From Microbacterium yannicii PS01 (GTDB lineage: Bacteria > Actinomycetota > Actinomycetes > Actinomycetales > Microbacteriaceae), in the NCBI RefSeq assembly GCF_000304335.1, contig NZ_CAJF01000026.1, positions 1 to 60,469 on the forward strand: DNA of 60,469 nt, written 5' to 3'. The notes beneath the pieces were generated by a model, which was not told the DNA's origin, ran no database searches, and was given only the letters and a program-made list of their open reading frames with translations. The translations under genes and the position numbers were made by a program. This document shows, one piece after another, positions 30,448 through 39,788 of the stretch (position 1 is its first letter; every line of letters starts with the position of its first letter).

Positions 30448-31428
30448 TCAGGCCGAGGTGAGGCGGTCGAGCAGCTCGCGGTAGCGGGCGGCGGTGCGCT
30501 CGACGATGTCGGCAGGAAGCTCGGGCGGAGTGCCCTGCCTGTCCCAATTCGCGGCGAGCCAGTCGCGCACGATCTGCTTGTCGAAGCTCGCCATCCGCTC
30601 TTCCGGCGTGGTCCCCGCCGCCCAGGCCTCGGCGTCCCAGTAGCGCGACGAGTCGCTCGTGAGCACCTCGTCGGCGAGGGTCATGACGCCGTTCTCGTCC
30701 AGCCCGAACTCGAACTTGGTGTCGGCGAGGATCACGCCGCGGGATTCCGCCGTGCGAGCGGCGCGGGCGTAGATCTCGAGCGACAGCGCCCGCAGCTCCT
30801 CCGCACGCTCGGGCCCGACGATTTCCTCCGACCGCTCGAACGTGATGTTCTCGTCGTGCTCGCCCATCGGCGCCTTGAAGGCGGGGGTGTAGATCGGCTC
30901 GGGCAGTCGGTCGCCGTTCGACAGCCCGGCGGGCAGCGCGATGCCGCACACCGTCCCGTTCTCGCGATACTCGGCCCAGCCCGAACCGGTGATGAAGCCG
31001 CGCACGACGCACTCGATCGGCTGCATGTCGAGGCTCTTCACGACCATCGACCGGCCGGTGACGGCATCCGGGATCAGGTTCTTCAGATCGTCGGCCGTGT
31101 TCGCCTCGCCGTCGTCGCCGGGCGTGAGCACGTGGGACGGGGCGAGATGATTCGGGATGCCGCGGCCGCCGTCCGCGCCGGCGAGCTGGTCGAACCACCA
31201 CAGGCTGAGGGTGGTCAGCAGCACGCCCTTGCCCGGGATCCCCGGCGAGAGCACGTGGTCGAAGGCGCTCACCCGGTCGCTCGCGACGACGAGCATCCGC
31301 TCGGGTCTCGCGGTCGCCGAGCCGGTCGAGGGGTCGGCCGGGACGTACAGGTCCCGCACCTTGCCCGAGTACACATGGCGCCAGCCGGGCAGGTCGAGCG
31401 GGGCGGGAGAGGGGGATGCGACCGTCAC
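30448..31428 (-). CDS. purC: SAICAR synthetase
   Basis: The 326-residue enzyme (phosphoribosylaminoimidazole-succinocarboxamide synthase) carries out the eighth step of purine synthesis. It shows the opening HVYSGKVRDLY, ASDRVSAFDHVL, IECVVRGFITGSGW and the ADTKFEFG motif. Residues 32-43 (DPSTGSATARPE) are an extra stretch with the same STGSAT peptide that the REP element encodes in SufS. GATAAT lies 6 nt before the GTG start. Confidence 0.95.
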   Translation of the reverse strand: MTVASPSPAPLDLPGWRHVYSGKVRDLYVPADPSTGSATARPERMLVVASDRVSAFDHVLSPGIPGKGVLLTTLSLWWFDQLAGADGGRGIPNHLAPSHVLTPGDDGEANTADDLKNLIPDAVTGRSMVVKSLDMQPIECVVRGFITGSGWAEYRENGTVCGIALPAGLSNGDRLPEPIYTPAFKAPMGEHDENITFERSEEIVGPERAEELRALSLEIYARAARTAESRGVILADTKFEFGLDENGVMTLADEVLTSDSSRYWDAEAWAAGTTPEERMASFDKQIVRDWLAANWDRQGTPPELPADIVERTAARYRELLDRLTSA

Positions 31429-31434
31429 CCGCCC

Positions 31435-31440
31435 ATTATC
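31435..31440 (-). promoter_or_regulatory. -10 box of leaderless purC
   Basis: GATAAT lies 6 nt before the GTG at 31428. Confidence 0.6.
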
Positions 31441-31458
31441 CCGGGCGCGCGGCCCGGC

Positions 31459-31803
31459 TCAGCCGCGGGGTGTGATCTCGTCGAGGTAGGCGAAGGCCTC
31501 GGCGAGGAGCGGTGACCAGACCTCGGGCTGGTCCGGACCGAGAATGAGCCACTCCCGCATGGTCCGGTTCCGGATCACCATGCGCTCGGCCGTGCCGTCT
31601 GCCACGAGCTCGTCGGCGCGGGCTTCGGGCACCTTGACGACGAGACTGCCGAGGTGTCCGACGAACGCGAAGACCTTGCCCCGGATGCGCAGGCCCTCAC
31701 TGCCGAACATCGGCCCGAAGTCGACGCCGTCGCGTTCGAGATACGTGGCCGCGATCGGATCGAAGATCGCGTGCGCCCGTTCGGCGGCTGCGGCATCCGT
31801 CAT
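31459..31803 (-). CDS. TfoX/Sxy N-terminal domain-like protein
   Basis: The 114-residue protein resembles the TfoX N-terminal domain, with GPMFGSEGLRIRGKVFAFV and a C-terminal EWLILGP segment. That family includes competence regulators, but the stand-alone proteins have no known function. The ATG is fixed by TACCCT 7 nt upstream. Confidence 0.75.
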   Translation of the reverse strand: MTDAAAAERAHAIFDPIAATYLERDGVDFGPMFGSEGLRIRGKVFAFVGHLGSLVVKVPEARADELVADGTAERMVIRNRTMREWLILGPDQPEVWSPLLAEAFAYLDEITPRG

Positions 31804-31810
31804 GGGGTCC

Positions 31811-31816
31811 AGGGTA
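31811..31816 (-). promoter_or_regulatory. -10 box of the leaderless TfoX-like gene
   Basis: TACCCT lies 7 nt before the ATG at 31803. Confidence 0.55.
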
Positions 31817-31885
31817 GGGCGAAAGCGGGGCACGCACACTTGTCAAGTAGTGGCGAAGGTTCCTGGTGAGGGCCACGATGAGGGC

Positions 31886-32044
31886 ATGACCGGACTCGCT
31901 GTCATCCTGCTCATCGTCGGAATCGTGCTGCTGCTGCTCGGCGTCTTCGTCGAAGCGGTGAAGTTCCTGCTGTGGATCGGGCTGGTGATCATCATCATCG
32001 CCGTGATCGCCTGGCTGATGCGCTTCATCCGCCGTCAGACCTGA
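31886..32044 (+). CDS. 52-residue two-helix membrane protein
   Basis: The peptide has two hydrophobic segments (TGLAVILLIVGIVLLLLGVF and LLWIGLVIIIIAVIAWLM) and a basic end (RFIRRQT). It resembles the protein at 46434-46598 in size and in the second helix. A perfect 11-bp palindrome, ACTTGTCAAGT, lies about 45 bp upstream. Its function is unknown. Confidence 0.7.
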   Translation: MTGLAVILLIVGIVLLLLGVFVEAVKFLLWIGLVIIIIAVIAWLMRFIRRQT

Positions 32045-32173
32045 CCTGGGAGCTTGCCGGTATCCTCCCCGCCAGGCGGCAGCGCGGCGTAGCCTGAGCA
32101 CAGCAAGAGATGTCCCGGACCCCGGCATCGTCGGATCGCACCCTCATGCGACCGAGAGATCGGGGCTGGGACG

Positions 32174-33271
32174 ATGACTGACCAACTCTCCCGCGGCGAA
32201 CGAACCACCGCACGGCGCAACGATCGAGGCGTCAACGACTTCACCGAGCTGGCGAAGATCGTCGGTGCGAGCGGACTGATGCGACGCCGCTACGGGTACT
32301 ACTGGACCAAGCTGGCGGGTTCTGTCGTCGTCCTGGCCGCGGCGCTCGCCGCGTTCGTCGTCGTCGGCGACACGTGGTGGCAGCTGTTCACGGCCGTCGC
32401 GCTGGCCGTCGTGTTCACGCAGATCGCGATGCTGGGCCATGACGCCGCCCACCGCCAGATCTTCATCTCGGGGCGCTGGAACGACTGGACCTCGCTCGTC
32501 CTGGGCAACCTTCTCGTCGGCATGAGCTACGGGTGGTGGCAGCACAAGCACACCCGCCACCACGCGAACCCCAACAAGGTCGGGTCCGACCCCGACATCG
32601 AGCTGCCCGTGGTGTCGTTCACACCCGACCAGGTCGAGCAGCGAGCCAGGAGGCACGGCCGCGCGCTGGCCTGGCTCATGGCCCATCAGGGCCTGTTCTT
32701 CTTCCCGATCCTGCTGCTCGAGGGGCTCTCGCTCCACGCCTCAGGCGTGCGCCGCGTCTTCTCGCGGGCGCCGCTGCGGCGTCGAGGTGTCGAGATCGTC
32801 TTCCTCGCGACTCGAATCGTCGGGTATCTCGCCCTGGTCTTCCTCGTGCTGTCGCCGGGGATCGCCGCCGTCTTCCTCGCAGTGCAGCTCGGCGCGTTCG
32901 GCTTCTACATGGGCATGGTCTTCGCGCCGAACCACAAGGGGATGCCGCTCGTCCCCGCACGCGCCAAGCTCGACTTTCTGCGGCGGCAGGTGCTGATGAG
33001 CCGCAACATCCGCGGCGGCCGAGTGCTCGACGTCGTCATGGGCGGGCTGAACTACCAGATCGAGCACCACCTGTTCCCCTCGATGCCGCGCCCGCATCTC
33101 AGAGCCGCATCGACGACGATCCGGGCCTACTGCGCCGCACACGACGTCCGTTACACCGAGACGGGCCTTCGCGAGTCGTACGGGATCGTCACGCGGTACA
33201 TCAATCGGGTCGGACTCGGCGAGCGAGACCCGTTCGAGTGCCCGATGCTGCAGGCCCGTCAGGCGGTCTGA
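32174..33271 (+). CDS. Membrane fatty acid desaturase
   Basis: The 365-residue protein is an acyl-lipid/acyl-CoA desaturase with all three histidine boxes: GHDAAHRQ, HKHTRHH and NYQIEHHLFP, and four membrane helices. The family uses a di-iron centre to put double bonds into acyl chains and often adjusts membrane fluidity. The GTG/ATG region near 32174 is preceded by GGGACG only, a weak ribosome site. Confidence 0.92.
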   Translation: MTDQLSRGERTTARRNDRGVNDFTELAKIVGASGLMRRRYGYYWTKLAGSVVVLAAALAAFVVVGDTWWQLFTAVALAVVFTQIAMLGHDAAHRQIFISGRWNDWTSLVLGNLLVGMSYGWWQHKHTRHHANPNKVGSDPDIELPVVSFTPDQVEQRARRHGRALAWLMAHQGLFFFPILLLEGLSLHASGVRRVFSRAPLRRRGVEIVFLATRIVGYLALVFLVLSPGIAAVFLAVQLGAFGFYMGMVFAPNHKGMPLVPARAKLDFLRRQVLMSRNIRGGRVLDVVMGGLNYQIEHHLFPSMPRPHLRAASTTIRAYCAAHDVRYTETGLRESYGIVTRYINRVGLGERDPFECPMLQARQAV

Positions 33272-33285
33272 GGGACTGCTCGGGC

Positions 33286-34557
33286 TCAGTCCTCGACGAC
33301 GCGAGCGGCGATGTCGGTGCGGTGCTGACCGCCCTCGAGCCCGATCTGGGCCACCGCGCGGTAGACCCGGTCGCGGGCCTCGGTGAACGTCGTGCCGAGC
33401 CCGACGACGTTGAGCACGCGTCCGCCGGTCGCGACGAGCCCGCCGTCGGATTCGGCGGTCGCCGCGTGTGCGAGGTGCACGCCCTCGACGGCCTCGGCCG
33501 CCTGCAGCCCGCTGAGCGGGCGGCCGGTCACCGGTGCCGCGGGGTAGCCCTCGCTCGCCAGCACGACGGTGACGGCGACGGCGTCGGCGAACGCCGGCTT
33601 CGGGCGGTCTTCGAGATTTCCGGATGCCGCGGCCAGCAGCAGCTCGGACAGCGGGTCGACGAGCCGCGGCAGCACCACCTGCGTCTCGGGGTCGCCGAAG
33701 CGGGCGTTGAACTCGATCACCTTGACGCCGGCGTCGGTGAGGATGAGCCCCGCGTACAGAAGCCCGATGAAGGGGGTGCCCTCGGCATCCAGCCGGCGGA
33801 TCACCGGCTCGGCGACCTCGCGCGTGACAAGGTCGACGAACTCGTCTTCGCCGCCGAAGCGCTCCGACAGCCAAGGCAGGGGAGAGTAGGCGCCCATGCC
33901 GCCGGTGTTGGGGCCCTCGTCGCCGTCGAGCAGGCGCTTGAAGTCCTGGGCTGGGCTCAGCGCGACGACGTGGTCGCCGTCGCTGAGGAAGAAGAGCGAC
34001 ACCTCGGGACCGTCGAGGAACTCCTCGACGAGCACGGGGCCCGACAGCAGGTACGCGTCGGCGTGAGCGAGCGCCGCGTCGCGGTCGGAGGTGACGATGA
34101 CGCCCTTGCCGGCGGCGAGGCCGTCGGCCTTGACCACGTACGGAGCGCCGAGCTGATCGAAGGCCGCCTCGACCTCCGGCCGGCTCGCGGCCCGGACCGC
34201 ACGGCCGGTCGGCACGCCCGCGGCGCCCATGATCCGCTTCGCGAACGCCTTCGAGCCCTCGAGCTGCGCGGCCGCCTTGCCCGGTCCGAACACCGGGACG
34301 CCCTGCTCGCGCACCGCGTCGGCGACGCCCGCGACGAGCGGTGCCTCGGGACCGATCACGACGAGGTCGATGTGATTCTCGTTGGCGAAGTTCGTCACCG
34401 CGGCCGGATCGTCGGCGTCGACCGCGACCAGCTGCGCATCCTGCGCGATGCCGGCGTTGCCGGGAGCGGCGAAGATCTCGTGGTCCGCCTCCTCCGCACG
34501 CAGGGCGAGGATGATGGCGTGCTCACGCGCGCCCGAGCCGAGGACCAGGATCTTCAC
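33286..34557 (-). CDS. purD: Phosphoribosylamine-glycine ligase
   Basis: The 423-residue ATP-grasp enzyme makes GAR in the second step of purine synthesis. It begins [14 protein letters not shown] and has the ATP-grasp segments [13 protein letters not shown] and [10 protein letters not shown], and the metal motif [12 protein letters not shown]. The GTG start has TAGGCT 6 nt upstream. It is transcribed away from the sterol-carrier gene. Confidence 0.96.
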   Translation of the reverse strand: MKILVLGSGAREHAIILALRAEEADHEIFAAPGNAGIAQDAQLVAVDADDPAAVTNFANENHIDLVVIGPEAPLVAGVADAVREQGVPVFGPGKAAAQLEGSKAFAKRIMGAAGVPTGRAVRAASRPEVEAAFDQLGAPYVVKADGLAAGKGVIVTSDRDAALAHADAYLLSGPVLVEEFLDGPEVSLFFLSDGDHVVALSPAQDFKRLLDGDEGPNTGGMGAYSPLPWLSERFGGEDEFVDLVTREVAEPVIRRLDAEGTPFIGLLYAGLILTDAGVKVIEFNARFGDPETQVVLPRLVDPLSELLLAAASGNLEDRPKPAFADAVAVTVVLASEGYPAAPVTGRPLSGLQAAEAVEGVHLAHAATAESDGGLVATGGRVLNVVGLGTTFTEARDRVYRAVAQIGLEGGQHRTDIAARVVED

Positions 34558-34563
34558 CCGGCC

Positions 34564-34569
34564 AGCCTA
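34564..34569 (-). promoter_or_regulatory. -10 box of leaderless purD
   Basis: TAGGCT lies 6 nt before the GTG at 34557. Confidence 0.6.
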
Positions 34570-34752
34570 CCCAGCGTGACGTCCCCGGGCCGGCGTGCCT
34601 GGCTGCGGGTGATGCGGTCCCGGCGGCAGGCTGCGCGGAGTGAACGGTGGTCGCCGCCCGCGAGATTCCGCGGATGCGCGCGTCGTCGGGTCGCCGCGGC
34701 CTGCGCTCGGGCGCGTTTCGCCCCGCGCGACGCGACTGTGCGCGGCCCGGCG

Positions 34753-34758
34753 TACCGT
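34753..34758 (+). promoter_or_regulatory. Possible -10 box of the sterol-carrier gene
   Basis: TACCGT lies 6 nt before the GTG at 34765. The spacer GGGAGG could instead be a ribosome binding site on a longer transcript. Confidence 0.45.
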
Positions 34759-34764
34759 GGGAGG

Positions 34765-35133
34765 GTGCCCCGCAGAATCTCGACCGACGACGGCCGCGCG
34801 GCCCTCAGCGCGGTGCGCGCGGCGGCCGAGGCATCCGTCGCTCCCTCGCGCACCGATCACGCCACCGCCGTCCGCTACCTGCTGCAGCTCCTGGCCGAGA
34901 AGGCGCCGGGCAACTCGGTCGAGGTGCGGGTTCCGCCGTTCGGCGCGGTACAGGTCGTCGAAGGCCCGCGGCACACGCGGGGCACGCCGCCGAACATCGT
35001 CGAGACCGATCCCACAACCTGGATCGCGCTCGCGACCGGTGCCGAGCACTGGACGGATGCCGCGTCCGCCGGCCGCATCCTCGCCTCGGGCACGCGCGCC
35101 GACATCTCGGACCTGCTGCCGCTGCGGCCCTGA
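34765..35133 (+). CDS. Sterol carrier family protein
   Basis: The 122-residue protein matches the actinobacterial stand-alone SCP2-like group: a helical start, VEVRVPPFGAVQVVEGPRHTRGTPPNIVETD, and TWIALATG followed by SGTRADISDLLPL. These proteins have an SCP2-type lipid-binding fold; the ligand is unknown. It lies among purine genes, as is common in this order. Confidence 0.85.
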   Translation: MPRRISTDDGRAALSAVRAAAEASVAPSRTDHATAVRYLLQLLAEKAPGNSVEVRVPPFGAVQVVEGPRHTRGTPPNIVETDPTTWIALATGAEHWTDAASAGRILASGTRADISDLLPLRP

Positions 35134-35184
35134 GAGTCCACCTCTTCCCGAGCGCATCGGGGCGGGGAGTGGGACAATGGAGAC

Positions 35185-35538
35185 ATGCCCGAGCACAGCC
35201 AGGATCACATCGAGTCCCTCCGGGTGCGCCGCGCGCCGAAGATCTCGGTCTTCCTCATCGCCGGTGCCGTGCTCGGGGTCGTCGTCGCGTTGATCCTGAC
35301 GTTCGCGTTCGACGGCACATCCGAGGTCAGTCCCAACACCGGCGTCGTGTATTCGCAGGGCCAGGTGTTCGGTTTCCTCACTCTCGTCTGCGTCCCCATC
35401 GGCCTCGCGCTCGCCGGCGTGGTGGCGCTGATCTTCGACCGCCGCTCCCGGCAGCACACGCGCCAGGTCACGGTCGACCACGAGTCGGTGCACGTCGATC
35501 CCGAGCCGGGCAGCAACGGGCACGGCCGCGCCCACTGA
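35185..35538 (+). CDS. Small two-helix membrane protein of unknown function
   Basis: The 117-residue protein has a charged N-terminus, two membrane helices (ISVFLIAGAVLGVVVALILTF and LTLVCVPIGLALAGVVALIF) and a hydrophilic tail. GACAAT 6 nt before the ATG suggests a leaderless start. I do not recognise a function. Confidence 0.75.
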   Translation: MPEHSQDHIESLRVRRAPKISVFLIAGAVLGVVVALILTFAFDGTSEVSPNTGVVYSQGQVFGFLTLVCVPIGLALAGVVALIFDRRSRQHTRQVTVDHESVHVDPEPGSNGHGRAH

Positions 35539-35583
35539 GCTCAGCCGAGTGCGCCCCCTCCGGCGCGTCCGTGATGTTGAGCC

Positions 35584-36195
35584 TCAGGCGAGCTCGGCGA
35601 TGATCGGATGGATCGCGGCATCGAAGGCCGCGACATCGCCCCGCAGCCCGTCGGTGACGGCGATCGTCAGGGATCCGATCCACCACACGCCGCGCTGACT
35701 CAGCGGGAGCACCTGCACGTTGAGCTCGAACGAGTGAGCCCGGCGCCCGATCTGGCGCTCGTATTCGGCGATCGCGCTCGCGTACGCGCGATAGGCGGTG
35801 CCGGTGCCATGCGACGCGTCGCGCCGGTATCGCGCGTTGGCCGACTGGGCGAAGGCGACCGCCTCCGAACCGAACGGCGTTACTGCGGCGCGGAGCTCAT
35901 CGGCTCCCTCGGAGGGAAGGGCGAGGAGCGTGTCGAATCCGTCGACCAGTTCGAGCGGCACGAGAGAGGGGTGGGCCTGCGGCTCGACCGTCATGGCCCA
36001 GTACTCGCGCCACTGCCGCTCGAGCAGGGCCTGCGCGGTCTCTTCGCGATCGTTGGCCCGCGGCGGGATCCCTCGCAGATGCGGAAGCTCTTCCGGAGAG
36101 CGGATGCCGAGGACCTGGCGCAGATAGAGGGCAAGAAGCACCGGCTGACCGGCGTCTTCGCGGATCAGCCACTCTGGAGCCCCAGCGCCGCCCAT
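35584..36195 (-). CDS. Conserved hypothetical protein
   Basis: The 203-residue soluble protein has no motif I can assign. It opens APEWLIREDAGQPVLLALYLRQVLG, has a mixed helical middle, and ends with a beta-rich WWIGSLTIAVTDGLRGD segment. TAGGAT lies 6 nt before the ATG, which fixes the start. It converges with the gene at 35185. Confidence 0.75.
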   Translation of the reverse strand: MGGAGAPEWLIREDAGQPVLLALYLRQVLGIRSPEELPHLRGIPPRANDREETAQALLERQWREYWAMTVEPQAHPSLVPLELVDGFDTLLALPSEGADELRAAVTPFGSEAVAFAQSANARYRRDASHGTGTAYRAYASAIAEYERQIGRRAHSFELNVQVLPLSQRGVWWIGSLTIAVTDGLRGDVAAFDAAIHPIIAELA

Positions 36196-36201
36196 GGTCC
36201 C

Positions 36202-36207
36202 ATCCTA
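36202..36207 (-). promoter_or_regulatory. -10 box of the leaderless hypothetical gene
   Basis: TAGGAT lies 6 nt before the ATG at 36195. Confidence 0.55.
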
Positions 36208-36335
36208 GTTCGGGGGTCGGTCACAGGGACCGCGGATGCCGCCCGCACTCCACCCCGCCGCCGCGTCCCGCAGCAGTGCCGACCCAGCCGTCTCGGGAGG
36301 GCGGACTCACGGCATCCGGCTCGTGCAGCCGCCGG

Positions 36336-36341
36336 TAGGCT
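36336..36341 (+). promoter_or_regulatory. -10 box of leaderless purM
   Basis: TAGGCT lies 7 nt before the GTG at 36349 and supports that start over the GTG at 36412. Confidence 0.6.
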
Positions 36342-36348
36342 GGTATCC

Positions 36349-37593
36349 GTGGCCTCCTCCGAACGCGATGCCCCCTCACGCCCAGGCGCCCCTTCACAAT
36401 CTGAGGCGCCGGTGAACCCGTACGCCGCCGCCGGGGTCGACACCGCAGCCGGCGACCTCGCCGTCGAGCTGATGAAGTCGGCCGTCCGTCGGACGCACGG
36501 GCCCGAGGTGCTGGGCGGCGTCGGCGGTTTCGCCGGGCTCTTCGACGCGTCGGAGTTCAAGGCCTACGACAAGCCGCTTCTGGCGACCAGCACGGACGGG
36601 GTCGGCACGAAGGTCGCCATCGCGCAGGCCATCGACAAGCACGACACGATCGGGCTCGACCTGGTCGGAATGGTCGTCGACGACATCGTCGTAGTCGGTG
36701 CGAAGCCGCTCTTCATGACCGACTACATCGCCTGCGGCAAGGTCTTCCCCGAGCGCATCGCCGACATCGTGCGCGGCATCGCCGCCGGCTGCGCCGAGAC
36801 CGGCACCGCACTCGTCGGCGGCGAGACGGCGGAGCACCCCGGTCTTCTCGGAATCAACGACTACGACGTGGCCGGCGCCGCGACCGGTGTCGTCGAGGCG
36901 TCGCGGGTGCTGGGCGCCGAGCGCGTGCAGACCGGCGACGTCGTGCTCGCGCTCGCCAGCTCCGGCCTGCACTCGAACGGCTACTCGCTCGTCCGCCACA
37001 TCGTGGCGGGCGCGGGCATCCAGTACGGCGACCGAGCCGCCGACCTGGGTGTGCACGGCACGACGTGGGGCGAGGCCCTGCTCGAGCCGACCCGCCTGTA
37101 CACGCGGCCACTGCTGCGGCTCATCGCCGACCACGGCGACCGGGTCCATGCGCTGAGCCACGTCACGGGCGGCGGCATCGCCGCCAACCTCGCTCGCGTG
37201 CTTCCGCAGGGAGCCTGGGTCGAGGTCGACCGCTCGACGTGGTCGCCGCCCGCCTTGTTCCGCGTGCTGGCCGATCTCGGCGGCCTCGACCTCACCTCGA
37301 CCGAGGGCACCTGGAACCTCGGCGTCGGCTTCCTCGCGGTGGTGGCCGCCGAGAAGGCGGAGGCCGCGGCATCCGCTCTGCAGCACGAAGGCATCGCCAC
37401 CTGGCAGGTCGGCGTCGTTCAGGGCGGCGCGCTGCCCGACGGGGCCGCGGGCCACGGGGACTCCCGACGTCCTCTCGACTCGGCGCCGGCGCGCCGGGCC
37501 GAGCCTCAGGACGCGTGGGCCCAGGGCGCCAAGGGCGTCGACGGCGGAGCGGTCCGGCTCGTCGGAACGTACTCGGATCAGCCCGCTCGCTGA
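36349..37593 (+). CDS. purM: AIR synthetase
   Basis: The 414-residue enzyme (phosphoribosylformylglycinamidine cyclo-ligase) makes AIR. It shows YAAAGVDTAAGD, STDGVGTKVAIA, VGGETAEHPGL, SSGLHSNGYSLVR and the late HVTGGGIAANLARVLP. The length is well above the usual 340-360. About 25 residues precede the conserved start, and a hydrophilic insertion (residues about 365-400) sits before the final VRLVGTY. It lies 36 bp before purF. Confidence 0.94.
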   Translation: MASSERDAPSRPGAPSQSEAPVNPYAAAGVDTAAGDLAVELMKSAVRRTHGPEVLGGVGGFAGLFDASEFKAYDKPLLATSTDGVGTKVAIAQAIDKHDTIGLDLVGMVVDDIVVVGAKPLFMTDYIACGKVFPERIADIVRGIAAGCAETGTALVGGETAEHPGLLGINDYDVAGAATGVVEASRVLGAERVQTGDVVLALASSGLHSNGYSLVRHIVAGAGIQYGDRAADLGVHGTTWGEALLEPTRLYTRPLLRLIADHGDRVHALSHVTGGGIAANLARVLPQGAWVEVDRSTWSPPALFRVLADLGGLDLTSTEGTWNLGVGFLAVVAAEKAEAAASALQHEGIATWQVGVVQGGALPDGAAGHGDSRRPLDSAPARRAEPQDAWAQGAKGVDGGAVRLVGTYSDQPAR

Positions 37594-37629
37594 GCGCGGT
37601 CCCTCACGAAATCGAAGGCAGCGACACGC

Positions 37630-39090
37630 ATGTGCGGAATCGTCGGGATGGTGGGCCGCGGGTCCGTCAACCAGGAGATCTACGACTCCCTCCTCCTCCT
37701 CCAGCACCGCGGTCAGGACTCCACCGGCATCTCGACCGCTGAGCGCAACGGCGTGGTGCACATGGCGAAGGCCAAGGGGCAGGTGCGCGAGGCGTTCCGC
37801 ACGCGCGACATGCGGGCTCTGCTCGGCAACCTCGGCCTCGGTCATGTGCGCTACGCCACGAAGGGCACGGCGTCGAACGAGGAGGAGGCGCAGCCGTTCT
37901 ATGTGAACGCGCCCTATGGCATCGTCCTGGTCCACAACGGCAACCTCACCAACACGCGCGAGCTCACCGCAGAGCTGTTCCACAAGGACCGCCGGCACCT
38001 CAACACCACGTCCGACACCGAGCTGCTCGTGAACGTCCTCGCGAACGAGCTGCAGTCGTCGATCTCGGGTCTCGAGCTCGATCCCGCGCAGGTGTTCCAG
38101 GCTGTGACCCGCGTGCACGAGCGGGTCGAGGGCTCGTACGCCACCATCGCCCTGATCGCGGGCTATGGGCTGCTCGCGTTCCGTGATCCGTTCGGCATCC
38201 GTCCCCTGATCCTCGGCACGCGCAAACACGACGACGGCCACTACGAGTGGGTCGTCACAAGCGAATCGCTCGTGCTCGAGAACGGCGAGTTCGAGGTCGT
38301 CCGCGACGTCGACCCGGGCGAAGCGGTCTTCATCGACCTCGAGGGCAACCTGCACACCCAGCAGTGCGCGACCGACCCCAAGCTCGTGCCGTGCTCGTTC
38401 GAGTACGTGTACCTGGCCCGCCCCGACTCGGTCATGAACGGCATCTCGGTGTACGAGGCGCGACTGCGCATGGGCGACCGCCTCGCCGACACGATCGCCA
38501 AGTACACGCCGAAGCAGGCGATCGACGTCGTCATGCCGATCCCGGACTCGGCGCGTCCCGCCGCGATGCAGGTCGCCCGCAAGCTCGGCGTCGAGTACCG
38601 CGAGGGCTTCTACAAGAACCGCTACGTCGGCCGGACGTTCATCATGCCGGGCCAGGCCGTGCGCAAGAAGAGCGTGCGCCAGAAGCTCAACGCGATGTCG
38701 ACCGAGTTCAAGGGCAAGAACGTGCTGCTCATCGACGACTCGATCGTCCGCGGCACGACGTCGAAAGAGATCATCCAGATGGCGCGGGATGCCGGGGCCA
38801 AGAGCGTCACGTTCGCCTCCGCCGCGCCGCCCGTCCGCTACCCCCACGTGTACGGCATCAACATGCCCTCGCGCCACGAGCTCGTCGCGCACGACCGGAC
38901 GATCCCGCAGATCGCCGAAGAGCTGGGCGCCGACTTCGTCGTGTACCAGGAGGTCGCAGACCTCAAGGCCGCGATCATCGAGGGCTCGGACCTCGAGGAC
39001 CTCGACATGAGCTGCTTCGACGGCCGGTACGTCACCGGCACCGTGACCGAGGAGTACCTCGCCTGGGTTGAGGGCTCGCAAGAGAGCTGA
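37630..39090 (+). CDS. purF: Amidophosphoribosyltransferase
   Basis: The 486-residue enzyme catalyses the first committed step of purine synthesis, PRPP plus glutamine to phosphoribosylamine. Met removal exposes the Ntn nucleophile Cys2 (MCGIVGMVG). The glutaminase domain has LLLQHRGQDSTGIS and GHVRYATKG, and the PRTase domain has the PRPP motif VLLIDDSIVRGTTS. No propeptide is encoded. It is probably co-transcribed with purM. Confidence 0.96.
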   Translation: MCGIVGMVGRGSVNQEIYDSLLLLQHRGQDSTGISTAERNGVVHMAKAKGQVREAFRTRDMRALLGNLGLGHVRYATKGTASNEEEAQPFYVNAPYGIVLVHNGNLTNTRELTAELFHKDRRHLNTTSDTELLVNVLANELQSSISGLELDPAQVFQAVTRVHERVEGSYATIALIAGYGLLAFRDPFGIRPLILGTRKHDDGHYEWVVTSESLVLENGEFEVVRDVDPGEAVFIDLEGNLHTQQCATDPKLVPCSFEYVYLARPDSVMNGISVYEARLRMGDRLADTIAKYTPKQAIDVVMPIPDSARPAAMQVARKLGVEYREGFYKNRYVGRTFIMPGQAVRKKSVRQKLNAMSTEFKGKNVLLIDDSIVRGTTSKEIIQMARDAGAKSVTFASAAPPVRYPHVYGINMPSRHELVAHDRTIPQIAEELGADFVVYQEVADLKAAIIEGSDLEDLDMSCFDGRYVTGTVTEEYLAWVEGSQES

Positions 39091-39137
39091 GGCTCTCGGG
39101 TCGGCTCCATGCGGGCCTGCCCTCGGTTTCCGATCTC

Positions 39138-39515
39138 CTACGCCTCGGGTTCCTCCTGAAGCGCGCGGACCTCGATCCGGCACTGCAGCGCGGCGGCAGC
39201 CTGGGTCGCCCATGCGACCGCCGCGTCCTCATCGGCCGCCTCGATCACCCAGAACCCGCCGACGTACGACGGGGCCTCGACGAACGGCTCGTCCAGCACC
39301 CGGGTCTCGCCCGAGGTCACGTCGACGGTCTTGGCGGTCGACGGCGGGTTCAGGCCGCCCGCGAAGAGAAGGGCACCGGCATTCTTCAGGGCGCTGTTGA
39401 ATTCGTCGACCGCTGCCATGACGGCTGCCAGCTCGGCAGCATCGAACTCCTGCATCGACTCCATCGTCGGCTCGGTCGCGGAGTCGTGCGGCACGGTCAG
39501 GAAGTACTGGGTCAT
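39138..39515 (-). CDS. YciI family protein
   Basis: The 125-residue YciI/DGPF-domain protein has the YFLTVPHD opening, a helix with the FNSALKNAGALLFAGGL segment, the DEPFVEAPSYVGGFWVIEA core and a C-terminal beta strand with IEVRAL. Members in actinobacteria often accompany ECF sigma factors, but none is here. A GAGGATC site precedes the ATG. Confidence 0.85.
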   Translation of the reverse strand: MTQYFLTVPHDSATEPTMESMQEFDAAELAAVMAAVDEFNSALKNAGALLFAGGLNPPSTAKTVDVTSGETRVLDEPFVEAPSYVGGFWVIEAADEDAAVAWATQAAAALQCRIEVRALQEEPEA

Positions 39516-39788
39516 GATGATCCTCTCGTCGCGGGGCGCTGTGCGTCGCCCTCACCTACGCGTCGAACGAGCGCGACGGAAATCGACATGGCTCACTGAT
39601 CAGATGTCTGTCGGGGTCTGGTTGCCGGCTGTTCGGCGTGGCGGTTGCCGTCTTCTCGGGGTCGCAGCGTGGTCGCGCCCTCCTCCCCAAAACCCCGGTC
39701 CAGCGGCGTCGGGACGGGTTCTCCACAGAGTGGTTTCGCGCTCTGATCTGGGAAGTTGGATGTCGGTGGCCAGGACCACAATGGGGGT

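Noticed and set aside
36394..39213. A 939-codon open frame on the minus strand
   Set aside because: It lies opposite purM and purF, whose products are unmistakable, and its sequence has no recognisable domain.
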